Part shown: in pieces, positions 50,163-58,809 of the stretch
How the letters are laid out: each line of letters opens with the position of its first letter
How positions within the stretch are numbered: the stretch's first letter is position 1
Translations under genes and position numbers: made by a program
From: Mesorhizobium huakuii
GTDB lineage: Bacteria; Pseudomonadota; Alphaproteobacteria; Rhizobiales; Rhizobiaceae
Assembly (NCBI RefSeq): GCF_030160235.1
Contig: NZ_BSNY01000027.1
Location: forward strand, 186,001 to 250,000
Length of the DNA stretch: 64,000 bases
Direction: 5' to 3'
Notes under the pieces: generated by a model
Database searches by the model: none
Told to the model about the DNA's origin: nothing
Seen by the model: the letters and a program-made list of their open reading frames with translations, nothing else

Positions 50163-51200
50163 ATGAGCGCTTCCGTCACCCGCGTCCCCTGCACCGTCGT
50201 CACCGGCTTCCTCGGCGCCGGCAAGACGACGCTGGTCCGCCATCTCCTGGAGAACGCCGGCGGCAAGCGCATTGCCATCATCGTCAACGAGTTCGGCGAC
50301 ATCGGCATCGATGGCGAGATCCTCAAAGGCTGCGGTATCGACACCTGCCCGGAGGAGAACATCGTCGAGCTGGCCAATGGCTGCATCTGCTGCACCGTCG
50401 CCGACGATTTCGTGCCCGCGCTCGACCAGATCCTGTCACTCAACCCGAAGGTCGACCACATCCTGATCGAGACCTCGGGCCTCGCTTTGCCCAAACCGCT
50501 GGTCCAGGCTTTTCAGTGGCCGACGGTGAAGAGCCGTGTGACCGTCGACGGCGTGATCGCCGTGGTCGACGGTCCCGCGCTGGCCGAAGGCCGCGTCGCC
50601 AACGACATGGACGCCCTGCAGGCGCAGCGCGCCGGTGATGACAGCCTCGACCATGACGACCCGGTCGAGGAACTGTTCGAGGACCAGATCGCCTGCGCCG
50701 ACCTGATCATCCTGTCGAAAAGCGACCTGATGGACGCCGCCGGTTCGGCCCGCGCCAACGCCATCATTGGCGAACATTCCGCCCGTGCCGTGAAGATCGT
50801 GCCGACCTCGCATGGCAAGGTCGATCCCTCCGTGCTGCTCGGGCTCGGTCTCGCCGTCGAGGACGACATCGAGAACCGCAAGTCGCATCATGACGGCGCC
50901 TTCGACCATGAGCATGACGACTTCGACACCTTCATCGTCGACATCGCGTCGATCGCCAATCCAGACGAACTGGCACAACGCGTCGCCGCCGCCGCCGAAC
51001 AGGAAAACGTGCTGCGCGTGAAAGGCTTCGTCGAGGTCGGCGGCAAGCCGATGCGGCTCCTGCTGCAGGCCGTCGGCCCACGCGTCAATCACTACTATGA
51101 CCGTGCCTGGACGGCCGAGGACGACCGCCGTTCGCGCCTCGTCGTCATCGGCCTCAAGGGGCTGAACCGCCCGGCAATCGAGCGTATACTCGCCGGCTGA
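50163..51200 (+). CDS. cobW: Cobalamin biosynthesis GTPase CobW
   Basis: A 345-residue COG0523 GTPase. The P-loop GFLGAGKTT is at residues 15-23, followed by the metal-binding motif GCICC, the Walker B-like HILIETSGLA, and a His/Asp-rich loop (HHDGAFDHEHDD). CobW proteins are thought to load Co(II) into the pathway, probably to the CobNST chelatase, whose large subunit is encoded next. The ATG at 50163 is 2 bases after the DUF1636 stop. Confidence 0.94.
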   Translation: MSASVTRVPCTVVTGFLGAGKTTLVRHLLENAGGKRIAIIVNEFGDIGIDGEILKGCGIDTCPEENIVELANGCICCTVADDFVPALDQILSLNPKVDHILIETSGLALPKPLVQAFQWPTVKSRVTVDGVIAVVDGPALAEGRVANDMDALQAQRAGDDSLDHDDPVEELFEDQIACADLIILSKSDLMDAAGSARANAIIGEHSARAVKIVPTSHGKVDPSVLLGLGLAVEDDIENRKSHHDGAFDHEHDDFDTFIVDIASIANPDELAQRVAAAAEQENVLRVKGFVEVGGKPMRLLLQAVGPRVNHYYDRAWTAEDDRRSRLVVIGLKGLNRPAIERILAG

Positions 51201-51218
51201 TCTCAGACACGGGCCGCG

Positions 51219-54200
51219 ATGCATATCCTCACCACGACCTCCGCCTCGCTCGACGACCTCGCCGAGCCTGTCGATCTGCGGCAGACGCCGGCGGATATCG
51301 TGGCCTTGTCCTTCACCGACAGCGACCTCGCCGGACTGGCGGCAGCCTGGAAGGCGGAAGCCGCCCGCTTGCCCTCGATGCGGTTGGCCGCGCTTCGCGA
51401 CCTGCGCCATCCCATGTCCGTCGATCTCTGGATCGACAGCGTCGCCCGCCACGCCAAGATTATCCTGGTGCGAATCCTGGGCGGCTACGACTGGTGGCGC
51501 TATGGCTGCGACCAGTTGGCCTCGACCGCCCGCGAGCGCGGCATCAAGCTGGCGCTGCTGCCGGGCGAAAGCCATGACGAGGATATCAGGCTGATCGAAG
51601 CCTCGACGCTGCCGCGCCAGGAATTGGACGCCCTGCTCGGCTATTTCCGCGAGGGCGGCCCGGCCAATATGGGCGCGCTCGTGCATAGGCTGGCCAGGCT
51701 GGCTGGACAGGACGCGGCCGTTGTCGAGCCCGTGGCGGTGCCGAAGGCCGGCTACTACGCGCCAGGCCGCGGCGCTGTCCCTCTCCCCCTCCAGGGCGAG
51801 GGCAAGGTCGTGCCCATTCTCTTCTACCGTTCGATGCTGCTCGCCGCCGACGTCGCGCCCATCGACGCCCTTTTCGACGCGCTGCGGCAGCGCGGCATGA
51901 CGCCTGTCCCCATCTTCGTCTCCAGCCTCAAGGATCCGGCATCCCTGGCCTTCGTGGAGACAGCCCTCGCCTCGCTCAGACCCGCCGCCATCATCGCCGC
52001 GACCGCTTTCGCCTCTGGTGCCGAACCGGGCGTCGAAACCCTGTTCGACCGCGCCGGCGTGCCGGTCTTCCAGGTCATTGTCGCCACCACCCGCCGCGAC
52101 GTCTGGGGGAACAACCAGCGTGGCCTGGCGCCCGCCGACCTCGCCATGCATGTCGTGCTGCCAGAGTTGGACGGCCGCATCCTCGCCGGCGCGATCTCCT
52201 TCAAGGGCGAAAGCGATGTCGATCCGGCACTTGGCCACCGCGCCTTCGCCAACCGGCCGGAACCGGATCGCGTGGCGCAGGTGGCTGATCGTGTGGCGGC
52301 CTTCGTCCGCTTACAGGAGACGTCCCGCCCCGAGCGCAAGCTGGCTATCCTGATCCCGGATTACCCAAGCGCGCCTGGCCGCACCGGTTATGCTGTCGGC
52401 CTCGACGTGCCGTCCAGCGTGCTGGCCATGCTGCATGACCTGAAGGACCAGGGCTATGCGGTTGAGGGGATTCCGCAATCGCCGCGGGCGTTGCTGGATT
52501 TGCTGGAGCGGGGCGATCAGGGGTTTGGGATGGATGAGTATCTCGCCCTTTCACGAGACCTGCCTGTCGAGGCAATGACTGCAGTTGAGGCGGCGTGGGG
52601 GAAAGCGGGTGTTCAAGCGCCGACCTCGCTGCACTTCCCCTTCCGCGCCGCGACCTTCGGCAACATCACCGTGGCGCTGGCCCCCGATCGTGGCCGCTCC
52701 GCCGATCGCCGCGCCGACTATCACGATCCGACGCTGCCGCCCCGCCACGCCCTGATCGCCTTCGGCCTGTGGCTGCGCAAATCGCTCGGCGCCCATGCGC
52801 TCATCCATGTCGGCGCGCATGGCACGCTGGAATGGCTTCCGGGCAAGACCGTTGCCCTGTCGCAGAGCTGCTTCCCCGAGATCGTCACCGGTCCCCTGCC
52901 CGTCATCTATCCCTTCATCGTCTCCAATCCGGGCGAAGCCGCACAGGCCAAGCGGCGCATCGCCGCCGTCACCCTCGGCCATCTGCCGCCGCCTCTGACC
53001 GGCGCCGGGCTGGACGAGGATCAGCACAAGCTCGAACGCCTGGTCGACGAATACGCCCAGGCCGACGGCCTCGACCGCCGCCGCCGCGACCGTCTCGCAA
53101 AACTGATCGTCGATACGGCGCAGAAGACCGGCCTCGCCGCCGAAGCTGGCGTCGCCAGGAGCGACGCGCCCGACGAGGCGCTGCGCCGCATCGATGCCTG
53201 GCTCTGCGATCTCAAGGACTTCGCCATCAAGGACGGCTTGCATATCTACGGCCGCGCGCCCGACGATGAGTCCGAAGCCATGCGCCGCCAAAGCGCCGAG
53301 GCCGAAAAGGCGGCGCTGCTTGCCGCGCTCGATGGCCGCCACGTCAGGGCCGGTCCGGCCGGCGCGCCGGCGCGTGGCCGCTCCGACGTGCTGCCCACCG
53401 GCCGCAACCTGTTCACGTCGGATCCACGCACCATGCCGACACCGACCGCCTATGATCTGGGCAAGGCGGCGGCGGAAGAAGTGGTGCGCGGCTATCTGCA
53501 ATCGCATGGCGACTGGCCGCGTTCGCTGGTCATCGACCTCTGGGGCTCGGCCTCGCTGCGCACCGGCGGCGAGGAGATCGCGCAAGGCCTGGCGCTGATG
53601 GGCTGCCGGCCGCAATGGGATGCCGCCACCGGCCGCATCACCGGCATCGAGGTGCTGCCGCCGGCCATGCTCGGCCGCGCGCGCGTCGATGTCACCTGGC
53701 GCATTTCGGGCCTGTTCCGCGACATGTTCCCGACCCAGATCGCGCTGATCGACGCCGCCGCCAACGCGGTTGCCGCCCGCGACGAGGAGGATTCGGAAAA
53801 CCCGCTCGCGGCCCGGACCCGAGCGGATGGCAAGATCAGCCCACGCATTTTCGGCACCTCGCCCGGCACCTATGGCGCCGGCGTCGAGGATCTTTTGTCG
53901 AGCGGCGACTGGGCGGCGCGCGAAGAGATCGGCCGCGCCTATCTCGACGCCACTTCGCACGCCTATGGCGGCGCCGGCGGCGAAGGCATTTCGGCGCCCG
54001 GCGCTTTCGAAACCCGCATCGCCGAGGCCGATCTTCTGGTCCATACCGGCGACGACCCCGGCCGCGACATTCTTGAAGGCTCCGCCGACGTCGCTTTCAT
54101 CGGCGGCTTTTCGGCCGCGCTTGCGGCGCTTGGCCGGAATGCCGACGTCATCGTGCTCGATACCACCGACCCGCAAAAGCCGAAGCCACGCTCGGTCAGT

Positions 54201-54560
54201 GAGGCCGTGTCGAGGGTGGTGCGCGCCCGCGCCGTCAATGCGCGCTTCATATCAGGACAGATGCGGCACGGCCCACGCGGCGCCTCCGAATTCGCCGAGA
54301 CGGTCGACCGGCTGGTCGGCTTCGCCGAAACCACCCATGCCATATCGGGCGCGCTGATCGAGGCCGTGCACGATGCCTATGTCGGCGATCCCGAAGTCCG
54401 CGCCTTCATCCTGCGCGAAAACCCGGCGGCGGCGAAAGTCATTGCGGAGCGTTTCCTGTCAGCGCGCCGGCGCGGCCTCTGGCATCCCTTGCGCAATTCC
54501 ATCGACGACGATCTCGCTGCCCTGATTGCCGAGGCCGAGGCACTTGGAGTTGCGGCATGA
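51219..54560 (+). CDS. cobN: Cobaltochelatase large subunit CobN
   Basis: A 1113-residue magnesium-chelatase-H-like subunit that binds hydrogenobyrinate a,c-diamide and receives cobalt in an ATP-dependent reaction with CobS and CobT (not in this window). Typical regions are IDALFDALRQRGMTPVPIFV, GAHGTLEWLPGKTVALS, WGSASLRTGGEEIAQGL and GTYGAGVEDLLSSG. It is on the short side for CobN but shows both family ends. The segment PLPLQGEG near residue 190 is unusual. It overlaps cobG by 4 bases (ATGA). Confidence 0.93.
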   Translation: MHILTTTSASLDDLAEPVDLRQTPADIVALSFTDSDLAGLAAAWKAEAARLPSMRLAALRDLRHPMSVDLWIDSVARHAKIILVRILGGYDWWRYGCDQLASTARERGIKLALLPGESHDEDIRLIEASTLPRQELDALLGYFREGGPANMGALVHRLARLAGQDAAVVEPVAVPKAGYYAPGRGAVPLPLQGEGKVVPILFYRSMLLAADVAPIDALFDALRQRGMTPVPIFVSSLKDPASLAFVETALASLRPAAIIAATAFASGAEPGVETLFDRAGVPVFQVIVATTRRDVWGNNQRGLAPADLAMHVVLPELDGRILAGAISFKGESDVDPALGHRAFANRPEPDRVAQVADRVAAFVRLQETSRPERKLAILIPDYPSAPGRTGYAVGLDVPSSVLAMLHDLKDQGYAVEGIPQSPRALLDLLERGDQGFGMDEYLALSRDLPVEAMTAVEAAWGKAGVQAPTSLHFPFRAATFGNITVALAPDRGRSADRRADYHDPTLPPRHALIAFGLWLRKSLGAHALIHVGAHGTLEWLPGKTVALSQSCFPEIVTGPLPVIYPFIVSNPGEAAQAKRRIAAVTLGHLPPPLTGAGLDEDQHKLERLVDEYAQADGLDRRRRDRLAKLIVDTAQKTGLAAEAGVARSDAPDEALRRIDAWLCDLKDFAIKDGLHIYGRAPDDESEAMRRQSAEAEKAALLAALDGRHVRAGPAGAPARGRSDVLPTGRNLFTSDPRTMPTPTAYDLGKAAAEEVVRGYLQSHGDWPRSLVIDLWGSASLRTGGEEIAQGLALMGCRPQWDAATGRITGIEVLPPAMLGRARVDVTWRISGLFRDMFPTQIALIDAAANAVAARDEEDSENPLAARTRADGKISPRIFGTSPGTYGAGVEDLLSSGDWAAREEIGRAYLDATSHAYGGAGGEGISAPGAFETRIAEADLLVHTGDDPGRDILEGSADVAFIGGFSAALAALGRNADVIVLDTTDPQKPKPRSVSEAVSRVVRARAVNARFISGQMRHGPRGASEFAETVDRLVGFAETTHAISGALIEAVHDAYVGDPEVRAFILRENPAAAKVIAERFLSARRRGLWHPLRNSIDDDLAALIAEAEALGVAA

Positions 54561-55930
54561 ACGCCTTCTCGCGCCGCGGCGCCTGTCCGGCTTTGTCGGC
54601 ACCGATGCAGACCGGCGATGGACTCCTGGTGCGACTCAACCCGGCTGCCGGAGGGCTGACGCCGAAGCTTCTGATCTCGCTGGCAGAATCCGCCCTGCGG
54701 CATGGCAACGGCATCATGGAAGTGACCGCGCGCGGCAGTCTGCAGATACGTGGCCTGACAGCGGAGAGCGCAGAACTGCTGGCGGCGGAGGTCGATGCGC
54801 TGGGCATTGCGGTGCGGACTGGCGTGCCGGTCGAGACCGGTCCGTTGGCGGGCATCGATCCGAGGGAGATCGCCGATCCGCGACCGCTGGCCGAGCGGAT
54901 CAGGGTGGCGATCGAGGATGCCGGGCTTACGCCAAGGCTGGGGCCGAAAGTGTCGGTGGTTGTCGACGGCGGCGGGCAACTGACGCTGGATGGGGTGACG
55001 GCCGATGTCAGGCTGAACGCGGTGCGGGATGACGAAGGCGTTCTGTGGACTGTATTTGTCGCTGGTGACGGCCAAAGCGCGAAACAGCTTGCGACGGTTG
55101 AAGACGATGCAGCGCGCGACATCACTGTCGCCGCTCTCCGAATGGTTGCCGAGAAGGGCCGCGACGCCCACGCGCGTGATTTGTCCGAGAGGCAATTGGC
55201 GTCTCTCGCCGGTTGGCTATGTTTGACAGGGTTGCGCGAAGCGCGCCCCTCTGTCCTGCCAGACATCTCCCCCGCAAGGGGGGAGAGGGGCGCTGTAGGG
55301 CGCAATCGTCGGCCAATTGGCTTCTTCAACGTAAGCCACGCTACAGCCCTCGGCATCGGCCTGCCCTACGGCAGCATGCCGGCTGATAAAATCATCGCCC
55401 TCGCCCGGCACGCCCTCACCCTCGGCACCACCGAAATCCGTCTCGCCCCGGGACGTGCCCTGCTCTTCGTTGGTCAGCCAGACGCCGTTTGCACAAGCCT
55501 CCAGGCCGCAGCCACCACCCTCGGCTTCGTCACCTCCCCCTCCGATCCGCGCACGCGCATCGCCGCCTGCCCCGGCACCCCGGCTTGCGCCTCCGGCCGG
55601 ATCGCCACCCGCGACATAGCCGAGACGATCGCCGCCGAAAACGCCGACATCCTCGACTTCACCCTGCACATTTCCGGCTGCGCCAAGGGCTGCGCGCATC
55701 CCGGCCCGGCGGCGCTCACAATCGTCGGCGGCGAAAATGGAGCCGGACTTGTCGTGAACGCGACGGCAAAGGCCCTTCCTGCGGGCTACAGGCCGGGCTA
55801 TGACGCCGCGCGCGGCATCGGTCGCGTCGCGGCGGCGATCCGCAGCGCACGATCTCAGGGCGAGACCGCCGCCGCTTGCCTGACAAGGCTCGGGCCGGCG
55901 GCAATCGCCGAGACTTACCAACAGGAATAA
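54557..55930 (+). CDS. cobG: Precorrin-3B synthase CobG with an in-frame palindromic-repeat insertion
   Basis: A 457-residue sulfite/nitrite-reductase-like monooxygenase that makes precorrin-3B with oxygen. Siroheme/[4Fe-4S] cysteines are in CPGTPACASG and CAKGCAHPG near the C-terminus. Between the two ferredoxin-like halves (about residues 225-250), a stretch PSVLPDISPARGERG corresponds to a palindromic DNA repeat. The insertion keeps the frame, so the enzyme may still be active. It overlaps cobN by 4 bases; cobH follows at 55933. Confidence 0.92.
   Translation: MNAFSRRGACPALSAPMQTGDGLLVRLNPAAGGLTPKLLISLAESALRHGNGIMEVTARGSLQIRGLTAESAELLAAEVDALGIAVRTGVPVETGPLAGIDPREIADPRPLAERIRVAIEDAGLTPRLGPKVSVVVDGGGQLTLDGVTADVRLNAVRDDEGVLWTVFVAGDGQSAKQLATVEDDAARDITVAALRMVAEKGRDAHARDLSERQLASLAGWLCLTGLREARPSVLPDISPARGERGAVGRNRRPIGFFNVSHATALGIGLPYGSMPADKIIALARHALTLGTTEIRLAPGRALLFVGQPDAVCTSLQAAATTLGFVTSPSDPRTRIAACPGTPACASGRIATRDIAETIAAENADILDFTLHISGCAKGCAHPGPAALTIVGGENGAGLVVNATAKALPAGYRPGYDAARGIGRVAAAIRSARSQGETAAACLTRLGPAAIAETYQQE
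55231..55310 (+). repeat. Palindromic repeat inside cobG
   Basis: Outer arms GCGCCCCTCT (55243-55252) and AGAGGGGCGC (55284-55293) and inner arms TCTCCCCC (55266-55273) and GGGGGAGA (55279-55286) make a strong hairpin. The internal CTGCCAGACATCTCCCCC resembles a repeat that I recall from Mesorhizobium and related genomes, usually between genes. Here it is translated as about 26 residues. Confidence 0.7.
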
Positions 55931-55932
55931 GC

Positions 55933-56565
55933 ATGGTCGCCTACGACTATATCCACGACGGCACGGCGATCTACGAGCGCTCCTTCGCCATCATCCGCGC
56001 CGAGGCGGACCTTTCGCGCTTCTCCGAAGCCGAGGCCGATGTCGCGATCCGCATGATCCATGCCTGCGGCCAAGTCGAAGCATCGAGCCATTTCGCTTTT
56101 TCGCCAGACTTCGTCGCCGCCGCGCGCGCGGCTCTTGCCGGCGGCGCGCCGATCTTCTGCGACGCGGAAATGGTCTCCCACGGTGTCACCCGCGCTCGGC
56201 TGCCGGCCGGCAACGAGGTGATCTGCACGCTGCGCGATCCGAGAACGCATGAGATCGCCAAGGCGATCGGCAACACCCGCTCCGCCGCCGCGATCGACCT
56301 GTGGGGCGAACGCATGGCCGGCTCCGTCGTCGCCATCGGCAATGCGCCGACCGCGCTGTTCTATCTCCTGGAAAAATTGCGCGACGGCGCGCCGAAGCCG
56401 GCGGCCATCATCGGCATGCCGGTCGGCTTCGTCGGCGCGGCCGAATCGAAGGATGCGCTGGCCGAGAATTCCTATGGCGTGCCCTATGCCATCGTGCGCG
56501 GCAGGCTGGGCGGCAGCGCCATGACCGCCGCCGCGCTCAACTCCCTGGCGAGGCCCGGCCTGTGA
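55933..56565 (+). CDS. cobH: Precorrin-8X methylmutase
   Basis: A 210-residue enzyme moving a methyl group from C11 to C12 to give hydrogenobyrinate. Family motifs are RMIHACGQVEASSHFAFS with the catalytic His, and the later GFVGAAESKDALAENSYGVPY. The ATG at 55933 has AGGAATAAGC just before it. Its stop overlaps the GTG of cobI. Confidence 0.95.
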   Translation: MVAYDYIHDGTAIYERSFAIIRAEADLSRFSEAEADVAIRMIHACGQVEASSHFAFSPDFVAAARAALAGGAPIFCDAEMVSHGVTRARLPAGNEVICTLRDPRTHEIAKAIGNTRSAAAIDLWGERMAGSVVAIGNAPTALFYLLEKLRDGAPKPAAIIGMPVGFVGAAESKDALAENSYGVPYAIVRGRLGGSAMTAAALNSLARPGL

Positions 56566-57320
56566 ACGCGCTTCCCAAAGGCCGCCTTGTCGGCGTCGGC
56601 ACCGGTCCCGGCGATCCCGAACTGTTGACGCTGAAGGCCGCACGCGCCTTGGCCGAGGCCGATGTCGTTGCCTATTTCGCCAAGCGCGGCAACAACAGCA
56701 ATGCGCGGGCCATCGTCGAGACGCGCTTCCGGCCAGACATGCTTGAATTGCCGCTGCTCTATCCCGTCACCACCGAAATCGACAAGGATCACGACGACTA
56801 CCGCTCGCAGATCACCGGTTTCTACGAGGAGTCGGCCGAAAAGGTCGCCGAATACCTTCAAGCCGGCAAAATGGTTGCCGTGCTGTCCGAAGGCGATCCG
56901 CTTTTCTACGGCTCCTACATGCATCTGCATGTGCGCCTCGCCCATCGTTTCCCGACCGAGGTCATCCCGGGCGTCACCGCCATGTCCGGCTGCTGGTCGC
57001 AGACCGGTGTGCCGATCGTCCAGGGCGACGATGTGCTGACGGTTCTGCCCGGCACGATGAGCGAGTTCGAGCTTACCCGCAGGCTGGCCGACACCGACGC
57101 CGCCGTCATCATGAAGGTCGGCCGCAACCTGCCCAAGATCAGGCGGGCGCTGGAGGCCACTGGCAAGCTGGCCCGCGCCGTCTATGTCGAGCGCGGCACC
57201 ATGGCCGGCAGCGTCTCGATGAAGCTCGCCGACAAACAGGACGACAAGGCGCCCTACTTCGCCATTGTGCTGGTCGCCGGCTGGTCCGGCCGGCCCGGCG
57301 CGCTGGGAGCCCAGGCATGA
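56562..57320 (+). CDS. cobI: Precorrin-2 C20-methyltransferase
   Basis: A 252-residue SAM-dependent tetrapyrrole methylase. The opening is GRLVGVGTGPGDPELLTLKAARAL, followed by VAVLSEGDPLFYGSYMHLH and VIPGVTAMSGCWSQTG, the expected loops for the C20 enzyme. The start is a GTG at 56562 overlapping the cobH stop (GTGA). The stop overlaps the cobJ ATG (ATGA). Confidence 0.95.
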   Translation: MNALPKGRLVGVGTGPGDPELLTLKAARALAEADVVAYFAKRGNNSNARAIVETRFRPDMLELPLLYPVTTEIDKDHDDYRSQITGFYEESAEKVAEYLQAGKMVAVLSEGDPLFYGSYMHLHVRLAHRFPTEVIPGVTAMSGCWSQTGVPIVQGDDVLTVLPGTMSEFELTRRLADTDAAVIMKVGRNLPKIRRALEATGKLARAVYVERGTMAGSVSMKLADKQDDKAPYFAIVLVAGWSGRPGALGAQA

Positions 57321-58081
57321 GCGGCCGTCTCACCGTCATCGGCCTCGGGCCTGGCAATGCCGATCAGGTCACCCCTGAGGCCCGCCGCGCCGTGGCCGAA
57401 GCGAAATTCTTCTATGGCTACAAGCCCTATCTCGACCGGCTGGACCTGCGCCCGGACCAGACCCGCGTCGCCTCCGACAATCGCGAGGAACTCGCCCGCT
57501 CCAAGGATGCCTTGGTCAAGGCCGCAGAGGGCCACGATGTCGCCGTGGTTTCCGGCGGCGATCCCGGCGTCTTCGCCATGGCGGCCGCCGTCTGCGAGGC
57601 GATCGAAGCCGGCCCGGCCGAATGGCGTGCCGTCGATATCGCCGTCGTGCCCGGCATCACCGCGATGCTTGCCGTCGCCGCCCGCATCGGCGCGCCGCTC
57701 GGCCATGATTTCTGCGCCATCTCGCTGTCCGACAATCTGAAACCATGGGAGTTGATCGAACTGCGCCTACTGGCGGCGGCGGGCGCCGGCTTCGTCATTG
57801 CGCTCTACAACCCGATCAGCAAGGCGCGCCCCTGGCAGCTCGGCCGCGCCTTCGAGTGCCTGGCGGCGATCCTGCCCGGCACCACGCCTGTGATTTTCGG
57901 CCGCGCCGCCGGCCGTCCGGACGAACGCATCGAGGTCTACCTGCTGGCCGATGTCGACGCGCAAAAGGCCGACATGGCGACCTGCATCATCATCGGCTCG
58001 CCGGAAACCCGCATCATCAAGCGCGGCGACAAACCGGCGCTGGTCTACACGCCGCGCTCGGCAGCGGGCTCGATGAAATGA
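57317..58081 (+). CDS. cobJ: Precorrin-3B C17-methyltransferase
   Basis: A 254-residue tetrapyrrole methylase with GLGPGNADQVTPEARRAV, SGGDPGVFAMAA and VVPGITAMLAVAARIGAPLGHDF, then FVIALYNPISKARPWQLG, the CobJ-specific region. It performs ring contraction with C17 methylation. Its 3' end overlaps the antisense cobK gene by 37 bases. Confidence 0.95.
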   Translation: MSGRLTVIGLGPGNADQVTPEARRAVAEAKFFYGYKPYLDRLDLRPDQTRVASDNREELARSKDALVKAAEGHDVAVVSGGDPGVFAMAAAVCEAIEAGPAEWRAVDIAVVPGITAMLAVAARIGAPLGHDFCAISLSDNLKPWELIELRLLAAAGAGFVIALYNPISKARPWQLGRAFECLAAILPGTTPVIFGRAAGRPDERIEVYLLADVDAQKADMATCIIIGSPETRIIKRGDKPALVYTPRSAAGSMK

Positions 58082-58809
58082 TCGACCATCGCGGCGAGCT
58101 CATCGACGGTTTCAGCCGAAGGCACCTCCGGCAGATCAGGCCTGCGGACCATGACCACGTCGATGCCAAGTGCTCGCGCGGCGGCAATCTTCCCGTAAGT
58201 GGCAGCGCCGCCGCTGTTCTTGGAGACGACGACGTCGATACGATGCTTTTCGAGCAGCGCGCGTTCTTCCGCCTCGCCAAACGGCCCACGAGCCAGCAGA
58301 TAGCTCGCATCCGGCACGGCCAGCTTCGGCTCGACGGGATCGACGCTGCGAATGAGGTAGTGATGCCGGGGGGCTGCTTCGAAGGCAGCAACCTCTTGCC
58401 GGCCAAGCGCCAGGAAGACGCGCCGCGGCGCCGGACCAAGCGCTTGCACGGCCTCGCCTGTTGTGTCGACCAGCGTCCAGCGGTCGCCTTCGACAGGCTC
58501 CCAGCCGGGACGGCGCAAGGCAAGGATCGGCACGCCGGTCAGCCGCGCCGCTTGCGCGGCATTGGCCGAGATTCGCGCGGCATAGGGATGTGTGGCGTCG
58601 ATCATCAGGTCGGTGCCGGTCTCCCTGAGATAGGCGGCCAGCCCCTCGGCGCCGCCAAAGCCGCCGCTTCGCACGGGCACGCCTTGCGCGACCGGGTTTT
58701 CCGTGCGGCCGGCCAAAGACAGCGTGACCGAGGCGCGTACCACCAGTTTGCCGGCCAGTTGCCGGGCTTCCGTGGTGCCGCCGAGGATCAGAATGCGGTG
58801 GGTCATCAT
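58045..58809 (-). CDS. cobK: Precorrin-6A reductase, antisense to the operon
   Basis: A 254-residue NADPH-dependent reductase starting MMTHRILILGGTTEARQLA, with the family segments IDATHPYAARIS and VVSKNSGGAATYGKI. It reduces precorrin-6A to 6B, after CobF action. It lies on the minus strand between cobJ and cobL, overlapping cobJ by 37 bases at its 3' end and cobL by 2 bases at its start. Any promoter must therefore lie inside cobL. Confidence 0.93.
   Translation of the reverse strand: MMTHRILILGGTTEARQLAGKLVVRASVTLSLAGRTENPVAQGVPVRSGGFGGAEGLAAYLRETGTDLMIDATHPYAARISANAAQAARLTGVPILALRRPGWEPVEGDRWTLVDTTGEAVQALGPAPRRVFLALGRQEVAAFEAAPRHHYLIRSVDPVEPKLAVPDASYLLARGPFGEAEERALLEKHRIDVVVSKNSGGAATYGKIAAARALGIDVVMVRRPDLPEVPSAETVDELAAMVDHFIEPAAERGV

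Noticed and set aside
51770-51815. PLPLQGEG segment in CobN as a second repeat insertion
   Set aside because: The DNA (CCCTCTCCCC-like) recalls a common repeat, but no matching hairpin arm was found and native sequence can explain it.
52551-54176. Minus-strand frame of 541 codons inside cobN
   Set aside because: CobN covers the region with clear motifs; the opposite frame looks like shadow.
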